From contig CAVSHN010000008.1 of NCBI GenBank assembly GCA_963727755.1, positions 372,001 through 436,000 of the forward strand: a DNA stretch of 64,000 nucleotides, written 5' to 3'. The translations under genes were made by a program, and so were the position numbers. The notes under the pieces are model-generated. The model saw nothing but the letters and a program-made list of their open reading frames with translations. It was not told the DNA's origin and did not search any database. The DNA comes from DASYAN01 sp963727755. GTDB lineage: Bacteria > Chloroflexota > Ktedonobacteria > Ktedonobacterales > Ktedonobacteraceae. Shown here in pieces: positions 44,343 to 52,654 of this stretch (positions within the stretch are counted from its first letter, which is position 1; each line of letters opens with the position of its first letter).

Positions 44343-44760
44343 AGCCTAAAGAAGTTGCTAAATAGACAGGATTTTTATGCGGGCAAGCAAATCTCTCAAG
44401 CACCCCTTTTTCAATACCTGATCCACGTCCATGAGCATCAATCAACAGCTTACGGAGACCTTCTTTATAGTTACTCATTTCTTCTTCGTGTGTTTTGATA
44501 AGTTGAGCGGGAGTAAGTCTCTCTGTACCAGTTCCTCCTAATGGAAGCCGTTTCCATACACCCCCAAACCAAGCATCTTTGAGTAGAGCATCTAATTGTG
44601 GAAAATTGAGTGGAACTGCTTTAGGTATTCCATGGGCTAGATAGTATTTACCATTGAGAAAATCCTCTTGTAGCTTCCCAAACATGTGTAACCAAGCAGC
44701 AACCTCTGCCAGCAACAAAGCATCCCGATTATCAGCCAGATCTTTCAAATTCTTGCTCAT
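44326..44760 (-). CDS. csx11: N-terminal (HD-like) part of Csx11, separated by a frameshift
   Basis: 144 residues starting MSKNLKDLADNRDALLLAEV. AAWLHMFGKLQEDFL sits where Cas10/Csx11 has LHDxGK of the HD nuclease; H25 remains but the Asp is Met, so the DNase is probably dead. The frame ends YLATSLGYESFY and overlaps the 880-residue frame by 17 bases; one base change gives GYES-SIKPTDIHAAQ without a gap. Total length then matches Csx11 (about 1,000 residues). Two coupled genes cannot be excluded. 12 bases after the Cmr6-like gene. Confidence 0.7.
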   Translation of the reverse strand: MSKNLKDLADNRDALLLAEVAAWLHMFGKLQEDFLNGKYYLAHGIPKAVPLNFPQLDALLKDAWFGGVWKRLPLGGTGTERLTPAQLIKTHEEEMSNYKEGLRKLLIDAHGRGSGIEKGVLERFACPHKNPVYLATSLGYESFY

Positions 44761-44772
44761 TCTTCACCCCCT

Positions 44773-45798
44773 TTAACCGTTAGCTAATTTCTGAGCCAAT
44801 TTGGTTGCGTGCTCCACCAATTCCTTAAAGCCGATAACTGGCTCTGAAAGCTTTTGAATTTCATCTGCTCGTATTTCTAACAGCACGTTTTGTAGAGACT
44901 CGCTTGCCAGCCCGAACCCGCTACTGGTTTTAGCACCGAAGCCATGGGTACGGAACATGGCTTGAAGTCCCTCGCATATGAGTTGTAACTCCTGTGCCAC
45001 TTGTTCACGAGTTTTCTGTTCGTCTTCGCCAACGAGATCAAATGGGACGTAGAGCAAAGTGAAGACTCCTGTTGTGCCTATGGGAACACTTTCAAACGGG
45101 ATGGGCTTCTCACCTACACGTAGCTTGCGGTTCTGAGGATTGATGATCTCCAGACTCTTTGAGGTGAAGAAGGTTGGATAGAAATAGAGGCAACCAGATT
45201 GGAAGTCATTAGGATCTTCATTACCTTTTTCATTGCCAAATAGGTGACGTGCGACATTACTCTTATCTTTGTACCCCAATTGCCGGAATGCTGCTCGTAG
45301 GCTCCCTTTCCATGATGTTGAGGCTACGTAAGGAAGTCCGAAGATTTTGTCTTTACGGACAGGGTTGTCAATGATGTAAAAGTCTTGTTCGTCACGTGAA
45401 ATGTAGGGCTGGTCCAGCGTGAATGTGAACTGTATGAGAAATGAGTATGGAGGCAGGATAGCTAGATTGATCTTTGGAGACTCGAATATATCCCTGTAAT
45501 AGCGACTTCCCTCTCTCCAGAGTTTGCCAAGTTCTTGTAAACAGTCAACTTTGCGATTTTTCTTCTGCCAGCTATTACGAAATTTTCTGGCACTCTCTTT
45601 TTGTGTTACATCAAGGAATTCATAGGTTATCGTCGGTGGCAGGTCCGCGAGTAGGTTTTCTCTTGCTATTTCTGCTTTATTTTCTGCTTCTTTACGTTTT
45701 CCACGGTTTTCTGCTTTTTTTATGTCACTCTCTCGCTGACTCAGGCCTTTTATTCGGTCATAAGCTATTTGAAGTTCATGGCTGATATAATCGCGAAT
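44773..45798 (-). CDS. cmr6: Cmr6-like RAMP protein (Cas7), probable ATT start
   Basis: 341 residues if started at ATT 45798. The N-terminal 60 residues are charged and helical (EIIRDYISHELQIAYDRIKG), then FGLPYVASTSWKGSLRAAFR and the loop THGFGAKTSSGFGLA are RAMP/Cmr6 features. No ATG, GTG or TTG occurs in frame before 45279, in the middle of the RAMP fold, although coding is continuous up to the cmr1 stop. AAGGAGGAG lies at the right distance from the ATT, which overlaps the TAA of cmr1 by one base (TAATT, where TAATG would be usual). Either a rare AUU start, or a base error. Confidence 0.75.
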   Translation of the reverse strand: MRDYISHELQIAYDRIKGLSQRESDIKKAENRGKRKEAENKAEIARENLLADLPPTITYEFLDVTQKESARKFRNSWQKKNRKVDCLQELGKLWREGSRYYRDIFESPKINLAILPPYSFLIQFTFTLDQPYISRDEQDFYIIDNPVRKDKIFGLPYVASTSWKGSLRAAFRQLGYKDKSNVARHLFGNEKGNEDPNDFQSGCLYFYPTFFTSKSLEIINPQNRKLRVGEKPIPFESVPIGTTGVFTLLYVPFDLVGEDEQKTREQVAQELQLICEGLQAMFRTHGFGAKTSSGFGLASESLQNVLLEIRADEIQKLSEPVIGFKELVEHATKLAQKLANG

Positions 45799-46895
45799 TA
45801 TTTCTCCTCCTTGAGGACATGTTCCTCTAGGTACTTCATTATGTCGCCTTGCTTGTTAGGATCAAAATCAAGCCAATAGCTAAAGTTATCCCTGTAGATA
45901 TCTTCTAGAAGGCTATAGATTTCATCGAGAATCTCGCTGCGCGATGGATGATTGCCTAGTAGTTCGGGTATCCAACCCCATATGCGTATGGTGCCGTTAT
46001 CATAGGGATAGGACATCATAATTTTTGCGCCTTGACGATTTTCCCTATGCACTGAACCCATGATGGTATGACGCAAGTCAACGTCCTTAATAAATGCTTG
46101 CCGGAACATGTCACGGATATCGTATTTGAGGTCGAATGTGTCTGATTCGCTAGCTGGAGTCCGGCCAACTTTTACTTTGGCAAAGAACATGTTATGTAAT
46201 GAGGGGAATTCGTCACATTCATGATAGTCTTTTCTATCTTTGTGGTGTTCATGCTTTGCAACAAGCTGTTTTAAATGCTCTAACAGAGGTTGTGTGCTCT
46301 GACGATCTACCACACGTACCACGCCGAGTCCCATCTGTGGCTTAGCTCCAATGCTTCCCCTGTCTGCTATAAGCTGGATCAAGGCACCAATAACTTTAGA
46401 GTCAAGTGGTTGTTCCTCTTTTTCTTCTCCAGATGACTGTTTCCCTCTTTCCTTTACTTCTAGAGGAAGAGTTGTGATAACCTCCAACGTTACATCACCA
46501 TAAAGAGGATCACTACTAAGGTACCATTTGGGATCATGAACTGCCGGATGATCTCTTGAGAGAGTAAATACTCGTCCTTCAGATGTGCTAGCTGATGGTT
46601 TTTTAGGCCACTGGTTTTCCTCACGGACAATGATCTTGAAGCGCCTTGCCCAGCCTGTCGCACCAAATATACGACACACATCACACAATCCCTGGTATGG
46701 TTTCTCCTTGCCATAGATACAGGGATCGTTCATACAACAGACCCACCCACCTACACCTCGCACTAGCACTTCATACCACCAGCGTAGACTTCCCATAACA
46801 CCTGTGATGTGAATTCTATCGGATTTGCCATCTGCACCACCTGTCCAAAGAGGAGTGAGTGTTGTCAATCTGATGGTCAAGGAGTTAGTTGTCAT
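45798..46895 (-). CDS. cmr1: Cmr1 (Cas7-like RAMP) subunit
   Basis: 365 residues from ATG 46895 (GGAG 7 bases before; an in-frame ATG at 46922 lacks a site). TLTPLWTGGADGKSDRIHIT and GVMGSLRWWYEVLVRGVGG are the typical Cmr1 opening, and SIGAKPQMGLGVVRV is the second glycine motif. Two Cys-rich segments (CCMNDPCIYG and LCDVCRIFGATG) are usual for the family. Cmr1 caps the complex near the 3' end of the crRNA. It is the first gene of the minus-strand operon; no cas6, cas1 or cas2 precedes it. Confidence 0.88.
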   Translation of the reverse strand: MTTNSLTIRLTTLTPLWTGGADGKSDRIHITGVMGSLRWWYEVLVRGVGGWVCCMNDPCIYGKEKPYQGLCDVCRIFGATGWARRFKIIVREENQWPKKPSASTSEGRVFTLSRDHPAVHDPKWYLSSDPLYGDVTLEVITTLPLEVKERGKQSSGEEKEEQPLDSKVIGALIQLIADRGSIGAKPQMGLGVVRVVDRQSTQPLLEHLKQLVAKHEHHKDRKDYHECDEFPSLHNMFFAKVKVGRTPASESDTFDLKYDIRDMFRQAFIKDVDLRHTIMGSVHRENRQGAKIMMSYPYDNGTIRIWGWIPELLGNHPSRSEILDEIYSLLEDIYRDNFSYWLDFDPNKQGDIMKYLEEHVLKEEK

Positions 46896-47191
46896 GCAAT
46901 GCTCCAGCAATTTTGTATGCATGCTTCTTATGCGCCACGCTAGTATACTACAGAAACGCTACAATGAGAAGATACTTCCCATGTCAAAGAGAGATGGCGC
47001 AGTGGAAGATCTTTGACGAATACATGAAATACATAGTTCTTTTTCCCTTGTTTCGACAGCTTTGTCCCCATTTCCCTCTGGCAATTCTGTTTGGTGTTGG
47101 GTATCATTGGTGCAGTGATAGATTTGTTCATGAGAACAAATATTCTAAACGTGGAAGAGGGCAATAATATGATGAAACGAGGAACCGTTCA

Positions 47192-48640
47192 ATGCATCGT
47201 ACAAAGATCGTCTGCACGATAGGCCCTGCAACTAACAGCGAGGCACAACTCGAACGCCTTATGCGAGCAGGTATGAATGTCGCCAGGCTTAACTTTTCCC
47301 ACGGCACACATCAGGAGCATGAACAAGTCATCGAACGTATACGAGCTATCTCTGCTCGTCTTGACTATGCTGTGGCTATTTTACAAGATCTACAGGGTCC
47401 AAAGATTCGGACAGGTTTGCTACAAGCCGGGCAACCTGTCAGGTTAGTTGATGGCTCACAGATAACGATCACTACTCGTGAGATAGTGGGAAACGCCGAG
47501 ATAATCCCCACAACCTATAAGCAACTTCCCCAAGATGTCAAACCCGGTGATCGGATCTTACTCAACGATGGCTTATTAGAATTGTCTGTCCTAGACAGGA
47601 ACGAGACAGATATCTTCTGCTCAGTCATCCACGGTGGTCTCTTGGGAGAGCATAAAGGAATAAACCTGCCGGGTGTTGCAGTCAGTGCCCCTGCCCTGAC
47701 AGAGAAAGACCGTGATGACCTTCGGTTTGGTATCATGCATGACGTTGATTACGTAGCGCTCAGTTTTGTACGGAAGCCGGAGGATATACTTGAAGCTAAG
47801 CAGTATATTCATGAACTACAATTGAAGCAGAATGGCGACCATAAGAAAAATCTTATCCCTATTCCCTTAATAGCAAAATTAGAGAAACCAGAGGCAATAG
47901 CGTGTTTAGAAGATATTCTTAAGGTGACTGACGGCGTGATGATTGCTCGTGGGGACTTAGGTGTCGAAGTGGCTCCCGAGAAGGTTCCGCTGCTGCAAAA
48001 ACAGATCATAGCCAGATGCAATGAACTGGGACTGCCAGTTATCACGGCCACCCAAATGCTCGAGTCAATGGTAACGAATCCGCGTCCAACGAGGGCAGAA
48101 GTAACGGATGTATCCAATGCAGTACTTGATCAAACTGATTTAGTCATGCTGAGTGCTGAAACAGCCACAGGGGCTTACCCAATTGAAGCCGTTGAGATGA
48201 TGGTGCGTATCGTGCAAGAAACTGAAGCGGAGAATAGAACTGCACACCAACCCAAGCATCAGCACCTCACGCAAGCTCGTGCCGTGAGCCGTGCTGCCCG
48301 TGCACTTTCAGAGGAGGCGAGTGTCAAGGCCATTGTCATCTTTACACGTTCTGGCAACTCGGCGCATCTAATCTCTAAGGATCGCCCACGTGTTCCCATC
48401 TTGGCCTATACTCCCTCAGAAAAGGTACGACGTCAGCTCGCACTCTGGTGGGGGGTGTTGCCACGCAGTATTGAGTTGCGAGGAATAACGGAGGAGCTTA
48501 TAGAGGTGGTTGAGCATCGCTTACTAGAAGATAAGCTCATCCAGAATGGCGAGTATATCGTGATTATGGGAGGATTACCTGTAGCAAGGTGGGCGCGTAC
48601 AAACTTTGTCAAGCTGCATCGAGTGACAGAACCCCACTAA
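47192..48640 (+). CDS. pyk: Pyruvate kinase
   Basis: 482 residues, the last glycolytic step (PEP + ADP to pyruvate + ATP). Standard blocks: RTKIVCTIGPATNSEAQLER, MNVARLNFSHG, ILQDLQGPKIRTG, LIAKLEKPEAI with the active-site Lys, VMIARGDLGVEV and ATQMLESMVTNPRPTRAEV. The C-terminal regulatory domain ends ITEELIEVVEHRLLEDKLI. Start at 47192 with ACGAGGAACCGTTCA; an ATGATG just before is out of frame. Full length; transcribed away from the CRISPR operon. Confidence 0.96.
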   Translation: MHRTKIVCTIGPATNSEAQLERLMRAGMNVARLNFSHGTHQEHEQVIERIRAISARLDYAVAILQDLQGPKIRTGLLQAGQPVRLVDGSQITITTREIVGNAEIIPTTYKQLPQDVKPGDRILLNDGLLELSVLDRNETDIFCSVIHGGLLGEHKGINLPGVAVSAPALTEKDRDDLRFGIMHDVDYVALSFVRKPEDILEAKQYIHELQLKQNGDHKKNLIPIPLIAKLEKPEAIACLEDILKVTDGVMIARGDLGVEVAPEKVPLLQKQIIARCNELGLPVITATQMLESMVTNPRPTRAEVTDVSNAVLDQTDLVMLSAETATGAYPIEAVEMMVRIVQETEAENRTAHQPKHQHLTQARAVSRAARALSEEASVKAIVIFTRSGNSAHLISKDRPRVPILAYTPSEKVRRQLALWWGVLPRSIELRGITEELIEVVEHRLLEDKLIQNGEYIVIMGGLPVARWARTNFVKLHRVTEPH

Positions 48641-48709
48641 GTGGCCTCTCCTCCCATCAAACCTGTCACGTTGGTACTGCTAGATTTTCTCTTGACGTAA
48701 CACATCGAA

Positions 48710-48750
48710 GCATGTTAATATCCTACTAGTTTAGTCGGATATTAACATGC
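48710..48750. promoter_or_regulatory. 41-bp palindrome upstream of the ZIP transporter gene
   Basis: Arms GCATGTTAATATCC (48710-48723) and GGATATTAACATGC (48737-48750) are a perfect 14-bp inverted repeat, and the centre continues it with ACTA/TAGT around GTT. No T-run follows on either strand, so it looks like a dimer-of-dimers operator rather than a terminator. It lies 50 bases before the transporter start; a metal-responsive regulator is the likely ligand. Confidence 0.5.
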
Positions 48751-48799
48751 CCTAATATCCACGGGGAAGGGCATAACACTATTGGGAAAGGGATATTCT

Positions 48800-49666
48800 A
48801 TGCCCACAGGAACCATTATCTTGCTTGGAGCTTTCGCTGGACTCACTATTTACCTCGGATTACCCATTGCTTTCTTAAAACAAACACCTCAGTCGCTGCG
48901 GGTCTTTTTGAACATGCTTGCGACTGGTGTGCTTCTCTTCTTATTCTTCGATGTGGTGAGCAAGGCCAGTGACCCTATCAATACGGCCTTAGATGAGGTA
49001 CGAACACATCATACAGGAGAAGGCACATTCTCTCTTGATATCTTCTTGCTTCTCCTTGGCATTGGGCTTGGCTCGGTGGGACTTGTCTATTTTAATCGCG
49101 TTGTTTTCGAACGGGTACGGGCAAACGTCGCAGGTCCAGTCCTAGAGAGTAAAGATCCCCAACCTCTTCAGGCTACATCAGATCACCCTCCACTGACTCC
49201 AGGGAAAGAGGAAGTATCGTCTCGTACCCTTGCTCTCCTGATTGCTACGGGGATCGGGCTTCATAATTTTTCTGAAGGGTTGGCAATTGGGCAATCGGCT
49301 GCTGGTGGGGCTCTCCAACTTGCGTTGGTACTGATTATCGGCTTTGGGTTGCACAACATGACCGAGGGCTTTGGTATCGCAGGTCCTCTCACTGGTCAAC
49401 CTGTTTCCTGGAAGTTTGTTGGGTTGCTTGGATTGATTGGAGGTGGCCCCACATTCCTGGGGACAGTGGTAGGCATAGTGTTCAATTCACCGCAAATCTT
49501 CATCCTTTTTCTCGCTCTTGCCGCTGGTGCAATCATCTATGTTGTGGCCGAACTCTTCGGGGTTGCCAAGGGCTTCAAAGCTCCTGAGATCGCCATGTGG
49601 GGGTTGTTGATTGGCTTCGTTCTTGGCTATGCGACAGATCTGATTGTGACCTACGCCGGAGCCTAA
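48800..49666 (+). CDS. ZIP family divalent metal transporter
   Basis: 288 residues from ATG 48800 (AAAGGGATATTCT upstream). Eight predicted membrane helices. Helix 4 and 5 signatures are HNFSEGLAIG and HNMTEGFGIAG, giving the His and Glu metal ligands of the ZIP binuclear site. The cytoplasmic loop after helix 3 is acidic and Pro-rich without the usual His cluster. It should import zinc or a related metal, and the long palindrome upstream supports metal control. A strong inverted repeat follows 60 bases after the stop. Confidence 0.85.
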   Translation: MPTGTIILLGAFAGLTIYLGLPIAFLKQTPQSLRVFLNMLATGVLLFLFFDVVSKASDPINTALDEVRTHHTGEGTFSLDIFLLLLGIGLGSVGLVYFNRVVFERVRANVAGPVLESKDPQPLQATSDHPPLTPGKEEVSSRTLALLIATGIGLHNFSEGLAIGQSAAGGALQLALVLIIGFGLHNMTEGFGIAGPLTGQPVSWKFVGLLGLIGGGPTFLGTVVGIVFNSPQIFILFLALAAGAIIYVVAELFGVAKGFKAPEIAMWGLLIGFVLGYATDLIVTYAGA

Positions 49667-49725
49667 AAGGTGAGCTGGCATGCCTAGTCTCCTATTTACG
49701 CGTTTTATTAGTTAATCCACCTGAA

Positions 49726-49767
49726 GCTGACAGAAACGACACCCCTCATGTTATCGTTCCTGTCAGC
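49726..49767 (+). terminator. Large hairpin after the ZIP gene
   Basis: GCTGACAGAAACGA (49726-49739) pairs with TCGTTCCTGTCAGC (49754-49767), 13 of 14 bases, loop 14 nt. It lies 60 bases after the stop codon. No clear U-run, so it is a terminator-like or mRNA-stabilising structure. Confidence 0.45.
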
Positions 49768-50076
49768 CATCCTTCAATTTGCAAGTTGTCTAGCAGATGT
49801 CCATGAGTTGTCATTCCCAAAGCTCTCTTCTCTAGGCTATACTTCCAGAGAAAGAAGTATCTAACTGCTAGCCAGAGACAGATAGCTACGTTGAGACTGG
49901 ACATTCAGATAGTCTCTCCTCTTCATCTCTGTATCGACTTAGCAGAGCACTTGACCTCCTTTCAACCATTAGCCGTAAAAACTCTTGATATTGAACAATG
50001 TCTGACAGTTTTCCCTGTCTCGTTCAAATGGCCTCACTCAAGGCATACCTGAAGAAAAGGATAAAGAGAAAATATT
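49768..50076. other. Intergenic region before the repeat-protein genes
   Basis: About 310 bases with no gene. A TATACT box near 49838 and an AAGGATAAAGAGAAAATATT ribosome-binding region before 50077 are the only signals seen. Confidence 0.35.
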
Positions 50077-50868
50077 ATGGGAAATTCTTTGGATAAATCA
50101 AAAGACTGTAGCGATTCAAGTCACCATTCAAATAAGAGAAAAAGGTCGGTGGATCTTTATCGAAAGCAGTATGAAGAAAGTCAACGCAGGCAAGAGGCCT
50201 CCTCTTCACATCACGCAGAGACCCCATCTTATTCTCCCGATAAACTCCTCCCCTCTAAGCGAATGATGCAATTGGAAAATGGCACGTCTGCATCTGCGAG
50301 AGACATAGAACATATAGAAGATCTTAGAGCCCTGGCTGACCCCCTAAAAAATTACGGTCACCGCTGGAACAAACAAGCTCTCCTCGATCTTGAGATGAAG
50401 TGCAAGGATTCAACTTATCAGCTTTCTAACGAGGACAGTCGCGAGGAACTGAAAAGACGAGGCCTCATTAATGAGGAGGGACAACCCAGCGACTCGGTCA
50501 AAAACATTCTTCGCGACCTCAGAGAGAGGGGCTGCTTGTTTGATAAAGATGAACCACTTGCAACACAAGTTAAACTGAGAAATGGTACCGAAGAGCACTA
50601 CAATGTAGTAGGCGATGTTATGAGCAAGCTAGAGGACATTAACAATCAAAACTCTCAAGCTCTATGCGAGTTTTACAAGTTATGTCAAGATTCAGACTAC
50701 GCATTGAAGGGTGATACTACCGAGATATTGAAAGCAAGAGGACTCATTAATGAACAGGGACAACCCGAAGACGCCGCCAAAAACATCGTCCTCTGCTCCT
50801 TTGATGAACAGTCACGCCAGCTCCATTCGCCAGCCATGCGCATGTACGAAACTCCTCATCATGCTTGA
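50077..50868 (+). CDS. Repeat protein of unknown function, paralogue 1
   Basis: 263 residues, soluble, highly charged. After a Ser/His/Lys-rich N-terminal 50 residues there are two copies of a module of about 85 residues. Each has an NGT motif (LENGTSASARDIEHIEDLR, LRNGTEEHYNVVGDVM), a helical part with a Cys (DLEMKCKDSTYQLS, EFYKLCQDSDYALK) and the end KRRGLINEEGQPSDSVKNI or KARGLINEQGQPEDAAKNI. I do not recognise the family. The next gene encodes a paralogue and overlaps by 8 bases, so both are made together. Confidence 0.6.
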   Translation: MGNSLDKSKDCSDSSHHSNKRKRSVDLYRKQYEESQRRQEASSSHHAETPSYSPDKLLPSKRMMQLENGTSASARDIEHIEDLRALADPLKNYGHRWNKQALLDLEMKCKDSTYQLSNEDSREELKRRGLINEEGQPSDSVKNILRDLRERGCLFDKDEPLATQVKLRNGTEEHYNVVGDVMSKLEDINNQNSQALCEFYKLCQDSDYALKGDTTEILKARGLINEQGQPEDAAKNIVLCSFDEQSRQLHSPAMRMYETPHHA

Positions 50869-51661
50869 AAAAACAACTAAAGATGGTAAAGAGAGAGGTA
50901 TATTAAACAAGATGTATTCACATCAGTACAGGTTCGAACCGCTCAAGCCATCAGCTCATGCTCTCGATCAACTCCTCCCCTCTGAGCAGGAAGTGAGATT
51001 GGGAAACGGCACATATGCATCTACAATGGATATATCACGCATAGAAAATCTTAGGTCTGATAGTAATATCTCTTATTATTCTCGAATGAAAAATGCAAAG
51101 AATGCTTACTTAGATCTTTTGGAGAAGTGCACAAATCCAACTCATCAGCTTTCTGATGAGAGCCTCGATAAACTGGGAAGGCGAGGACTCATTAATAAGG
51201 AGGGACAACCCAGTGACTCGGTTAAAAACATTCTTCTCTACCTCTTTGAGCAAGACACAATGTTTAATAAATTAAAAAAAATTGCAACTCAAGTTAAACT
51301 GAGGGATGGTACTGAAGAGCATTACGAGCCGGTAAAGCATGTTATGTATAATTTAAAGGAAATTAATAGAGAAAATACTGAAGCTGTATCCGAGCTTCAC
51401 AAGTTATGTGAAAATCCAAACTACACATTGAAGAATGATACTGCCGAGGTATTAAAATCACAAGGGCTCATTAATGAGCACACGGGGCAACCCCACGACT
51501 CTGTCAAAAACATCGTCCTCTGCTCCTTTGATGAAGAGTCACGCCAGCTTCGCTCACCAGCCATGCCCTTTAACGAACTTGAAAAAGATGTTCAAAAAAA
51601 GAATTCAAAAAAAGAATTCAAAACAATATATTTGAAAAAAAGTATAAAGATCAACTCTTAG
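50861..51661 (+). CDS. Repeat protein of unknown function, paralogue 2
   Basis: 266 residues from ATG 50861, overlapping the stop of paralogue 1 (ATGCTTGA). It repeats the same two modules: LGNGTYASTMDISRIENLRS to GRRGLINKEGQPSDSVKNIL, and LRDGTEEHYEPVKHVMYNLK to KSQGLINEHTGQPHDSVKNI. The block IVLCSFDEESRQLRSPAM matches that of paralogue 1. The C terminus is Lys-rich. Tandem duplication is the simple explanation; base composition is more AT-rich than the metabolic genes nearby. Confidence 0.6.
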   Translation: MLEKTTKDGKERGILNKMYSHQYRFEPLKPSAHALDQLLPSEQEVRLGNGTYASTMDISRIENLRSDSNISYYSRMKNAKNAYLDLLEKCTNPTHQLSDESLDKLGRRGLINKEGQPSDSVKNILLYLFEQDTMFNKLKKIATQVKLRDGTEEHYEPVKHVMYNLKEINRENTEAVSELHKLCENPNYTLKNDTAEVLKSQGLINEHTGQPHDSVKNIVLCSFDEESRQLRSPAMPFNELEKDVQKKNSKKEFKTIYLKKSIKINS

Positions 51662-51942
51662 TGTTAAAAGAACTCAAAGAACTCAAGAAAAAAATGCCTG
51701 ACCCTGTTAAGGATCATATGCCATTTGAAGAGGCCATAGAGCATAATATTGAAGAAATCAAGAAAGAGTTCCGAGAGGAATTACAAGAAGAATTACAAAA
51801 AGAATTACAAAAAGAGAGAGGGGTATTGGAGTCTGTATATCCACAGCAACGAGAGTGGCAGTCGTCAAAAAGACCGATCCCTTGTGTCTCCCGTGAGTTA
51901 CAGTACCGTGACCCTGAATGGCACTTTTTAAGAGGGGGATGA
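51661..51942 (+). CDS. Coiled-coil protein, fused to element-derived sequence (93 aa)
   Basis: GTG start at 51661 overlapping the previous TAG. Residues 1-53 are a charged coiled coil with tandem EELQEELQKELQKE-type heptads. From about residue 54 the sequence looks unrelated and covers the left flank of the truncated TnpB element (CTCCCGTGAGTTACAG at about 51890), so the original C terminus has been replaced. It may belong to the operon of the two repeat proteins. Confidence 0.35.
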   Translation: MLKELKELKKKMPDPVKDHMPFEEAIEHNIEEIKKEFREELQEELQKELQKERGVLESVYPQQREWQSSKRPIPCVSRELQYRDPEWHFLRGG

Positions 51943-51958
51943 ACGAGCCTACCTTTTA

Positions 51959-52183
51959 ATGGAGGGGAATACCATCCAAATCCGGCTCTATCCAACCAGA
52001 GAGCAAGCTCGTCTCCTGCGTGAACATTGCCAGGAATATATCGACAGTGTCAATGTGATTGTTCAAGCTCATGACGCGGACATGCTTCCCAAAGGCTTTA
52101 GCACTCAGGATTTCACTGCTCCCCTGCCCAGCGCCGTCAAGAACCAAGTGATCCGCGATGCGGGGTCAGTCTATAACTATTAA
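51959..52183 (+). pseudogene. TnpB N-terminal remnant (IS605 type)
   Basis: 75 codons starting MEGNTIQIRLYPTREQARLL, the typical start of TnpB/OrfB proteins, with EYIDSVNVIVQAHDADMLP following. It stops at 52181-52183 and the next bases belong to a carbohydrate-kinase tail, so RuvC and zinc-finger parts are deleted. Confidence 0.65.
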
Positions 52184-52184
52184 G

Positions 52185-52430
52185 ATGAAGAGCATCTTGG
52201 CCGATACGCTAGGCATTCCGATTTATCCTTCTCAGCAGCATGAGGCTTCCGCACGCGGCACGGCTCTGCTAGCACTCGAAGCGTTGGAAGTACTTCCTGA
52301 TCTGACCCATGTAGCACCTGCCCTAGAGGAGGCCATCCTACCAAATGATACACGAGGCGCAATATATCGAAAAGCTGCGGAACGGCAACAAAGTCTCTAT
52401 GATGCTCTGTTCGAGAAGTATCAGAGGTAG
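52185..52430 (+). pseudogene. FGGY-family carbohydrate kinase, C-terminal remnant
   Basis: MKSILADTLGIPIYPSQQHE then ASARGTALLALEALEVL and KAAERQQSLYDALFEKY are the last 80 residues of gluconokinase/xylulokinase-type FGGY kinases (the conserved EASARGAALLA motif of the ATP-binding domain). The catalytic Asp region is absent. It joins directly to the TnpB remnant, marking a deletion or insertion junction at about 52183. Confidence 0.65.
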
Positions 52431-52654
52431 GAGCATGTAGGCAATCATTGCAAAATGACGAGTGACTGGACTGGCGCGACAGTACCATGGTATGAAGAGC
52501 ACTGAAGGGAGTAACTACCCGGAGGTGCTTTTTGTTGTGCTAAAATTCGATATATAGTGCAGAGATTATTAATCTGTTCTGAAGAGTAACAGATATGCAA
52601 TGATAGGCGTGGAAGGTTTAGGGATTACAGAAACTGTAGAGAAAGAAGGAAATT

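Noticed and set aside
20112..44343. The 15-base word GCTATGAGAGTTTCT occurs exactly at two frameshift sites (about 20112 and, on the minus strand, 44343), suggesting programmed frameshifting.
   Set aside because: A few shared 15-mers are expected by chance in 64 kb on two strands, the other frameshifts lack the word, and no standard slippery sequence is present.
39291..47191. A CRISPR array expected beside the type III operon.
   Set aside because: No regularly spaced repeats were found between 37 and 49 kb or elsewhere in the window.
47500..47820. Minus-strand open frames inside pyruvate kinase.
   Set aside because: Shadows of a conserved plus-strand gene.
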